From the NCBI GenBank assembly GCA_947647645.1, contig CANSLE010000140.1, positions 1 to 6,623 on the forward strand: 6,623 bases of DNA, in the 5' to 3' direction. Positions 1 through 6,623 of this stretch are shown here, piece by piece; position 1 is the first letter of the stretch, and the number at the start of each line of letters is the position of its first letter. The position numbers were made by a program, and so were the translations under genes. Source of the DNA: an uncultured Microbacterium sp. GTDB lineage: Bacteria; Actinomycetota; Actinomycetes; Actinomycetales; Microbacteriaceae. The notes beneath the pieces were generated by a model, which was not told the DNA's origin, did no database searches, and worked only from the letters and a program-made list of their open reading frames with translations.

Positions 1-1115
1 GACGCCGCCGCGAGGGCCGCGAGCGTCTTCTGCAGGCGGATGGCGACCTCGATGACCGCGGCGCCGTCGCGCGCGAGCGGGCGGAACCCGTCGTCGACGA
101 GGTCGCGCATCGAGACCGCCTCGACCTCGATGCGTGCATAGCGGATCTCGTCCGATTGCTCCGTGCCCAGCGCGGACGCGAAGACGCGCTGCAATGCGCC
201 GAGCACGTCGATGGCCGTTCCCGGATCGTTGGTCGCAGGCGACAGGGCGCGGCTGCCGATCTCGGCGAGCGCGATGACACCCAGGCGCGGGTCCTGATCG
301 AACGTGCGGTGGTTCTCCACGTGGAACGCGTGACGCACGGCGGTGCGTTCCTCATCGGGGAGCGTGCCGTCGATGACGCGGACGAGCGGGCCGTTCGCAT
401 CCGCCATGCCGCCCGGCATGGTGATCACGGCCAGGCGCACGGCCGCGCGCTGAGCGATCCGGTCGAGGGCGGCCAGGTCGACGAAGCCGACATAGCCGGT
501 GACCTCGGCGTGCACGGCGGGGCCCCCGGCCGGGATATCGCGGGCGGGGGCGGCATAGGCGGTGGGTGCGCTCGCCCACCGCTGCACGGCGGCGGATGCC
601 GCGTTCTCCGTGCGGTCGATGACGTCAGCGACCCGACCGAAGCGGGTGAGGTGCGCGATCCAGCGCAACAGGGTGATCACGACGACCGCGATGACGGCGA
701 GGGTGCCGAGGAACAGCACGGTGCGGCCCTCGTCGGTGTAATACCCGGTCGACAGCGCGATGATGCCCACGAGGGAGAAGACGAACGACCCCACGAACGT
801 CGACAGCACGGTCTGCGACGTGGTGTCGTCCATCAGCAGTTGTGTGCTCCGCGGCGTCGCCTGCGTCGTCGCGGACGAGTACGCGGTGACCATGGCCGTC
901 AAGGAGAACGTGGTGACGGCCAACATGGAGCTCGCAAGGATCTGGAGGATCGAGCCGACAGCGCCTTGGCCCAGATCCATCGTCAGCTGCGCCGGGATGA
1001 CCGTGCCGAAGGCGCCGGCGACGAGCGCGAGTGCGACCGCGCACACTGTCAGGAGAGCGGCGCGGAACCAGATCTGGCGCGCGAGCCGCGCGAGAAACAG
1101 CCACGACCTGCCCAT
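1..1115 (-). CDS. DUF2254 family membrane protein (partial, C-terminus beyond left edge)
   Basis: Predicted integral membrane protein of unknown function (DUF2254). 371 residues are visible with no stop before the window edge; the family usually runs to 400 or more, so I infer that a few tens of residues are missing. Four hydrophobic segments lie near residues 18-41, 55-79, 103-125 and 132-152. A soluble C-terminal part follows, with the hallmark block at about 272-302 (FDQDPRLGVIALAEIGSRALSP, then NDPGTAID), which resembles the conserved DP..G...L..I..RALSP..NDP.TA stretch of DUF2254. The ATG at 1115-1113 is preceded by a purine-rich GGGGGAG at 1127-1121 with good spacing. The gene is divergent from clpB and shares a 129-bp upstream region with it. 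The biochemical role is unknown; a channel or transporter-like role has no support here. Family call fairly sure, function not known. Confidence 0.85.
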   Translation of the reverse strand, partial: MGRSWLFLARLARQIWFRAALLTVCAVALALVAGAFGTVIPAQLTMDLGQGAVGSILQILASSMLAVTTFSLTAMVTAYSSATTQATPRSTQLLMDDTTSQTVLSTFVGSFVFSLVGIIALSTGYYTDEGRTVLFLGTLAVIAVVVITLLRWIAHLTRFGRVADVIDRTENAASAAVQRWASAPTAYAAPARDIPAGGPAVHAEVTGYVGFVDLAALDRIAQRAAVRLAVITMPGGMADANGPLVRVIDGTLPDEERTAVRHAFHVENHRTFDQDPRLGVIALAEIGSRALSPATNDPGTAIDVLGALQRVFASALGTEQSDEIRYARIEVEAVSMRDLVDDGFRPLARDGAAVIEVAIRLQKTLAALAAA

Positions 1116-1137
1116 GATGCCTCCCCCGCTTCGGTCC

Positions 1138-1153
1138 CGACTCTATCGAGTCG
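1138..1153. promoter_or_regulatory. Perfect inverted repeat upstream of the DUF2254 gene
   Basis: CGACTC and GAGTCG form a perfect 6-bp inverted repeat separated by four bases. It ends 22 bp upstream of the DUF2254 start codon and just upstream of its ribosome binding site. It could be a small regulator operator or a 5'-leader hairpin. A repeat this short can arise by chance in GC-rich DNA, so the functional call is weak. Confidence 0.25.
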
Positions 1154-1166
1154 CCGCCGGCGCCTC

Positions 1167-1195
1167 TTGCCGCCCGCAGCACAGTTTGGTAAAGT
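1167..1195 (+). promoter_or_regulatory. Candidate clpB promoter (housekeeping sigma type)
   Basis: A -35-like TTGCCG (1167-1172) and a -10-like TAAAGT (1190-1195) are separated by exactly 17 bp. The -10 fits the TAnnnT pattern common in actinobacterial housekeeping promoters; the -35 matches the consensus only in TTG. Transcription would start near 1201-1204, about 42 bp before the clpB start codon. The -10 abuts the HspR operator and the start point lies inside it, an arrangement suited to repression by blocking RNA polymerase. Inferred from sequence only. Confidence 0.5.
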
Positions 1196-1221
1196 TGAGT
1201 CCAGATGACTCAAGTTTGAGT
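1194..1221. promoter_or_regulatory. HspR operator (HAIR motif) plus third half-site
   Basis: GTTGAGT (1194-1200), a 7-base spacer, then ACTCAAG (1208-1214) match the HAIR consensus CTTGAGT-N7-ACTCAAG at every half-site base except the first. HAIR is the established binding site of HspR, the MerR-like heat-shock repressor that controls dnaK and clpB operons in Streptomyces and mycobacteria. A third half-site, TTTGAGT (1215-1221), follows directly. Its TTGAGT core repeats the first one exactly 21 bp away, and it forms a second palindrome with the middle half-site. The operator sits 23-51 bp upstream of clpB and supports heat-inducible, HspR-repressed expression. hspR itself is not in this window. 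Confidence 0.85.
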
Positions 1222-1244
1222 GTCGCAGATGTCAAGGAGCAACG

Positions 1245-3470
<2,226 letters not shown>

Positions 3471-3482
3471 CCTGCTCGCCCG

Positions 3483-3553
3483 CGCGAGAAACCACTCGGC
3501 AAACGAAAAACCACTCCTGCACGTGTTTCTCGTGCGGGGAGTGGTTTCTCGCG
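3483..3553. terminator. Modular inverted-repeat terminator between convergent genes
   Basis: The outer arms 3483-3497 and 3539-3553 are a perfect 15-bp inverted repeat (CGCGAGAAACCACTC and its complement). A second copy of the inner part, AAACCACTC at 3508-3516, can pair with the same right arm (3539-3547). That pairing continues through GCACG/CGTGC (3519-3523 with 3531-3535) around a 7-base loop, giving about 16 bp with one bulged G at 3536. Read on the minus strand, this inner hairpin is followed by TTTTT (3510-3506), a classic intrinsic terminator for the nitroreductase transcript, starting 23 bases past its stop codon. On the plus strand it follows the clpB stop by about 12-37 bases but lacks a good T-run, so termination of clpB is less certain. 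Confidence 0.75.
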
Positions 3554-3576
3554 GGACGGGGTGGGGGCGCCGTGTG

Positions 3577-4158
3577 TCAGTCGTTGACGATCAGCGACTC
3601 GGCGATCGGACGACGTACGCGGGGGGCGAGCTCGCGCTCGCGCAGCGCCTCCGGGGCGGCGTCGATGTCGCCCAGGGCGCCGACGGCCATCACGGTGACG
3701 GCGACGAGGTCGTCGCCGAAGCCGAACGCCGCAGCGATCGCGTCGCGGTCGAAACCGCCCATCTGGTGGGTGTGCAGGCTCGACGCGTGCGCCTGCACGG
3801 TGAAGTGCGCGGCAGCCTGGCCGGTGTCGTACGCGGCCCACGGGAGCGGCTCGCCGTCGAGGGCGGCCGACGAGGCGAACACGACGAGGGCGGCGGCATC
3901 CGCGGCCCACGACTGGTTGAAGCCCATCAGCGCATCGACGATCTGCGCGTGCGCGGCTGAGCCGCGGCGGGCGACGACGAAACGCCAGGGCTGCGTGTTG
4001 TTGGCGGACGGCGCCCAGCGGGCGGCCTCCAGCGCGCTGGCGAGGGCGCCCTCGTCGATCGGTGTCGCGGGGTCGAAGATGCGGGTGCTCCACCGCTCGG
4101 CGAGGACGTCGAGGATCGGTGCGTCAGTGTCGGCGGTGTGAGCGGCGATGGTGCTCAT
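3577..4158 (-). CDS. Nitroreductase family protein (FMN-dependent oxidoreductase)
   Basis: A small cytoplasmic flavoenzyme of the nitroreductase fold, which uses FMN and NAD(P)H to reduce nitroaromatics, quinones or other acceptors; the physiological substrate cannot be told. At 193 residues it has normal length for a compact member. Family signs are the N-terminal RWSTRIFD (22-29), like the usual RRS.R.F phosphate-binding stretch, and WAPSANNTQPWRFVV (48-62), the highly conserved PS..N.QPW.F motif. Further on come a DTGQAAAHFTVQA-type helix (about 112-124), and the C-terminal PRVRRPIAE that often ends this subgroup. The ATG at 4158-4156 is preceded by AGGAG (4170-4166) seven bases upstream. 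It lies 99 bp downstream of the GH3 gene on the same strand, so it may be the last gene of that transcript or have its own promoter. A terminator follows. Confidence 0.92.
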   Translation of the reverse strand: MSTIAAHTADTDAPILDVLAERWSTRIFDPATPIDEGALASALEAARWAPSANNTQPWRFVVARRGSAAHAQIVDALMGFNQSWAADAAALVVFASSAALDGEPLPWAAYDTGQAAAHFTVQAHASSLHTHQMGGFDRDAIAAAFGFGDDLVAVTVMAVGALGDIDAAPEALRERELAPRVRRPIAESLIVND

Positions 4159-4257
4159 GGGTTGTCTCCTGAACGGATGAGGAAGGGGTGTGGAGTGGGA
4201 CGCCGTCGGCCCGATCGATGCAACGGTATGGATCGGCGAACTGTTCCCGCTGCCGGG
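4159..4257 (-). other. Intergenic region between GH3 and nitroreductase genes
   Basis: This 99-bp spacer holds the nitroreductase ribosome binding site and an inverted repeat, CCGATC (4211-4216) with GATCGG (4231-4236), separated by 14 bases. I find no convincing -35/-10 pair and no terminator with a T-run after the GH3 stop. Read-through from the GH3 gene is therefore possible. The repeat could be an operator, but GATC-containing hexamers recur by chance in this kind of DNA. Confidence 0.3.
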
Positions 4258-6027
4258 TCAGAGATGTCGCGCCCATCGCAGTCCGTGCCCGAAGCGGAAC
4301 ACGGGGTCCGCGGTGTCGAACGGCACGTCCTCCCGGCTCGCGGCGACCGCTGCGTCCGAACGGGGGATGTCGAACGGCAGTCGACCGGTGGTCGCGGCGG
4401 CGCCGGTCGCCGCCGCGAGCAGCACCTCGTCGTCCACGCCGAAGGAGCCGATCAGACCCGCCAGCGGCAGCTCGGCCAGGGGCGTCAGCACGGCGGCCCG
4501 CTCCAGGAAGACGTCGACGATCGTCGGGGTGATCTGGGCGATCTCCTCGACGTGCGCGATGAGCCCGGGGGCGAACTCCAGGCTCCCCGAATGGAACGCG
4601 GCTTCGAGCGACTGCGGAGGATGTGCATCGAACGGGGCGGGGATCCGCAAGATCGCGGCGTCCGCATCCCGCGGGTCGTCCACTCGTCGCCCGAACGCCG
4701 CGACGGACGCCGCATCCACGCCCTCGACGTAGAGCCGCGCGGCACTCGGGAGCCGCAGCGGAGCGCCGGCCAGTGCCACGACGGAGGCGGCCTGCACCCG
4801 CGCCGCGAGTGCGAGGTGCTCCCGGGTCGCTACGTGCTCCGCGACCCGTTCGAGTGGCACCGTCCCTGCGGCGGGGTCGTCGAGCAGTCCGAGCCGTTCC
4901 TTGTCGCGCAGCACGCGGCGCACCGACTGGTCGAGTCGCTCCTCGGTCACGAGGCCGCGCGCGACGGCCTGCAGAATGAGACCGGGGTCGTCCTCGCCGC
5001 CGAGCTGGTCCACCCCGGCGGCGAACAGCATCCCCACGCGCTCGACCGGGGGCACCTCGAGCATCCCCCACGCGCGCACGGGCAGCTCCACCCCGAGTCG
5101 GGGCAGCCGCATCCCCGTGACGATGTTGAAGTCGGTGACGACGACGCCATCGAAGCCCAGACGCTCGCGCAACAGGTCCGTGACGATCTCGCGTTGAAAG
5201 GCGAAACCGACCTCGTCGTAGTCGGTGTGGACGGGTGCCGCGTAGCCGGGCATGATCGCCGCGACGCCTTCGCGGATCGCGGCGGCGAAGGGGGTGAGAT
5301 GGGTGTCGAAACGGTCGCCCGGGTAGACGGTGTTCTTGCCCTTCTCGAAGTGGGAGTCCTCTCCGCCGTGCTGCGGACCGCCGCCGGGGAAGTGCTTCGC
5401 CGTCGCCAGCACGCGCTCCTGGGCCCCGCCCGCCTGCAGACCGCGCACGAATGCCGCGGTCATCTCGGCGGCCAGGTCCGGGCTCTCGCCGAAGGTCCCC
5501 GACACGCGTGCCCAACGAGGCTCGGTCGCGAGGTCGGCCATCGGGTGGACCGCGATGTGGATGCCGACGGCCCGCAATTCCCGCGCCATCATCCGTGCCG
5601 CGTCCTCCACGAGAGCGGCATCCGCCGTCGCGGCGAGCCCGATCGGCTCGGGGAGGACACTGAAGCCCGCTCGCGACTGACTCACCTGGGCGTTGCCGCC
5701 GCGGCCGTGCGTGGGGTCGGCGCCCACTGTGACGGGAATGCGCAGGCGCGTCTGGCCCGCGAGCTGTCGCAGGGCCTCACCCCATCGGGCCAACGCCGCC
5801 ACGCTCGGGGTGTTCATCAGTCCGACGTGGCCGATCATCCGGTCCACGATCAGCTCGCGGGTCGGGGTGAATCCGAAGGGCGACTCGTCCTCGCGGCCCT
5901 CCCAGGTCGTGCCGTCGGGGTTGAGGGTGATCCGGGCGGCGAGCAGCGCGCCGACCTTCTCGGCGAGTGTCATCGTGTCCACCAGGCGGTCGACCCGCGT
6001 GGTCCTGGTCTCGGGATGCGTGGTCAT
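4258..6027 (-). CDS. Glycoside hydrolase family 3 protein (beta-glucosidase-like)
   Basis: Retaining exo-acting glycosidase of family GH3, 589 residues, probably a beta-glucosidase; substrate not deducible. The TIM-barrel domain (about 10-385) shows VGADPTHG (101-108), TEPRWARVSGTFGESP (168-183) and AKHFPGGGPQHGGEDSHF (210-227). GFDGVVVTDFN (291-301) follows, with Asp299 as the expected catalytic nucleophile. The C-terminal alpha/beta domain (about 400-589) ends with PVFRFGHGLRW, the typical GH3 close. No signal peptide or membrane segment is seen, so it should act in the cytoplasm on imported oligosaccharides. I chose the ATG at 6027-6025 over an in-frame start at 6321: homology begins just after it, and the upstream extension is out-of-frame phosphatase sequence rich in Arg. 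The start overlaps the phosphatase stop as ATGA, suggesting translational coupling. The acid/base residue could not be assigned. Confidence 0.93.
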   Translation of the reverse strand: MTTHPETRTTRVDRLVDTMTLAEKVGALLAARITLNPDGTTWEGREDESPFGFTPTRELIVDRMIGHVGLMNTPSVAALARWGEALRQLAGQTRLRIPVTVGADPTHGRGGNAQVSQSRAGFSVLPEPIGLAATADAALVEDAARMMARELRAVGIHIAVHPMADLATEPRWARVSGTFGESPDLAAEMTAAFVRGLQAGGAQERVLATAKHFPGGGPQHGGEDSHFEKGKNTVYPGDRFDTHLTPFAAAIREGVAAIMPGYAAPVHTDYDEVGFAFQREIVTDLLRERLGFDGVVVTDFNIVTGMRLPRLGVELPVRAWGMLEVPPVERVGMLFAAGVDQLGGEDDPGLILQAVARGLVTEERLDQSVRRVLRDKERLGLLDDPAAGTVPLERVAEHVATREHLALAARVQAASVVALAGAPLRLPSAARLYVEGVDAASVAAFGRRVDDPRDADAAILRIPAPFDAHPPQSLEAAFHSGSLEFAPGLIAHVEEIAQITPTIVDVFLERAAVLTPLAELPLAGLIGSFGVDDEVLLAAATGAAATTGRLPFDIPRSDAAVAASREDVPFDTADPVFRFGHGLRWARHL

Positions 6028-6623
6028 CTGCCCGCCCCGCTCCTGCGTGCCGCGGCATCCTGGTGCGAGGAGGCGACCGCGGGGGGCGCTGTGCCCGTCG
6101 CGGGGAGAGGAGGTGTGAGCAGCGCGTCGCGCAGCCGCGCGCGCACGGCGGCGTCGACTCCGATCGCATCGAGGTAGCCTGCGGCGGAGCCGTCGCGCAG
6201 CACCACCTCGTCCAGGGCGCCGCGGAGGGCCCGTTCCGGGCTCTCTCCGACGAGGCGACGCAGTGGCCCCTCGAGCGGCACGCCGAGACGGGCGATCCTC
6301 ACGCTCATCGCGTCGAGCCACGCGCCGGCGAGGTTCGCCTCGGTGCGGGCGTAGTCGGCGGCGATCTCGTCGAGGCCGAAGCCGATCGCGAGCAGCACGA
6401 GCGCCGTGGCCAGGCCGGTACGGTCCTTGCCCGCCGTGCAGTGCAGCACGGTCGGTCCGCCCCCGGCCGTCAGTGCGACGGCCCGGCCGAGCGTGCGGCC
6501 GCTGTCGCGCAGCATCGCCGCATAGACGGTCTGCAGGTCGGGGATGTCGGCGGTCGTGAGATGCGCCAGCGCCTCGTGCAGCGACCCGGCCATGATCGGC
6601 ACGCGCTCGAGGGCGATGCCGGT
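6024..6623 (-). CDS. Tyrosine-protein phosphatase, HCxxGKDRTG class (partial, N-terminus beyond right edge)
   Basis: Phosphatase of the bacterial Y_phosphatase3 group, which includes the secreted Mycobacterium tuberculosis enzyme PtpB. The visible 199 residues carry the P-loop HCTAGKDRTG, with nucleophile Cys at codon 6440-6438 and the phosphate-binding Arg six residues on. The extra Lys-Asp in the loop is characteristic of this group and is associated with dual protein and phosphoinositide activity in PtpB. The frame stays open to the window edge, so the start and the usual N-terminal NFRDLGG-type motif lie outside. A GTG at 6602-6600 is not a credible start because the sequence reads on upstream without a stop. 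The C-terminal 30 or so residues are rich in Ala, Pro, Ser and Arg and look disordered. Its stop overlaps the GH3 start by four bases. The physiological substrate is unknown. Confidence 0.9.
   Translation of the reverse strand, partial: TGIALERVPIMAGSLHEALAHLTTADIPDLQTVYAAMLRDSGRTLGRAVALTAGGGPTVLHCTAGKDRTGLATALVLLAIGFGLDEIAADYARTEANLAGAWLDAMSVRIARLGVPLEGPLRRLVGESPERALRGALDEVVLRDGSAAGYLDAIGVDAAVRARLRDALLTPPLPATGTAPPAVASSHQDAAARRSGAGR

Noticed and set aside
156..1208. Long open frame on the plus strand (350 codons) opposite the DUF2254 gene
   Set aside because: The translation is Arg/Asp/His-rich with no domain, and the opposite strand carries a membrane protein with recognisable family motifs. 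It is an antisense shadow caused by high GC.
4211..4236. CCGATC/GATCGG inverted repeat upstream of the nitroreductase as a firm operator
   Set aside because: Arms are only 6 bp with a 14-base spacer, and similar hexamers are frequent in this DNA. I kept it only as a note within the intergenic entry.
4138..6177. Very long plus-strand open frame (679 codons) opposite the GH3 gene
   Set aside because: Composition is Arg/Gly/His-rich and low in hydrophobic residues, with no recognisable motif. It lies exactly opposite GH3 motifs, and its length only reflects the lack of AT-rich stop codons.
6028..6321. 98-codon N-terminal extension of the GH3 frame
   Set aside because: This stretch is Arg-rich, overlaps the phosphatase in another frame, and GH3 homology starts only after the ATG at 6027.

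Overview
The window is high-GC (roughly 70%) chromosomal DNA. Its strong C/G third-position bias, codon style and gene content point to an actinobacterium, most likely Microbacteriaceae and perhaps Microbacterium. That assignment comes from overall resemblance; there is no marker gene here to prove it. Five protein genes fill almost all of the sequence. I see no RNA gene, mobile element or CRISPR array.

Layout, left to right. (1) Bases 1-1115, minus strand: a DUF2254-family membrane protein whose C-terminus lies beyond the left edge. (2) Bases 1116-1244: a divergent control region with a good HspR operator (HAIR motif, TTGAGT-N7-ACTCAA), a third half-site two helical turns away, and a plausible housekeeping promoter overlapping the operator. 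(3) Bases 1245-3470, plus strand: clpB, a heat-shock disaggregase that keeps both AAA+ modules and the full middle domain but lacks the usual N-terminal domain. (4) Bases 3471-3576: a convergent intergenic region holding a modular inverted repeat that can form two alternative hairpins, read as a terminator acting mainly on the minus strand. (5) Bases 3577-4158, minus: a small nitroreductase-family flavoprotein. (6) Bases 4258-6027, minus: a cytoplasmic glycoside hydrolase family 3 enzyme. (7) Bases 6024-6623, minus: a tyrosine phosphatase of the HCxxGKDRTG class whose 5' end is beyond the right edge. It overlaps the hydrolase start by four bases (ATGA).

How the genes work together: clpB appears to be a single-gene heat-shock unit controlled by HspR. 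With DnaK/DnaJ/GrpE, encoded elsewhere, its product would resolubilise protein aggregates. The phosphatase and GH3 genes look translationally coupled, and the nitroreductase follows 99 bp later on the same strand, so these three may share a transcript that ends at the 3483-3553 element. No pathway obviously unites them.

I do not see a convincing undescribed system. The points most worth a second look are the three-half-site HspR operator, the N-domain-less ClpB, and the modular palindromic element between the convergent genes.
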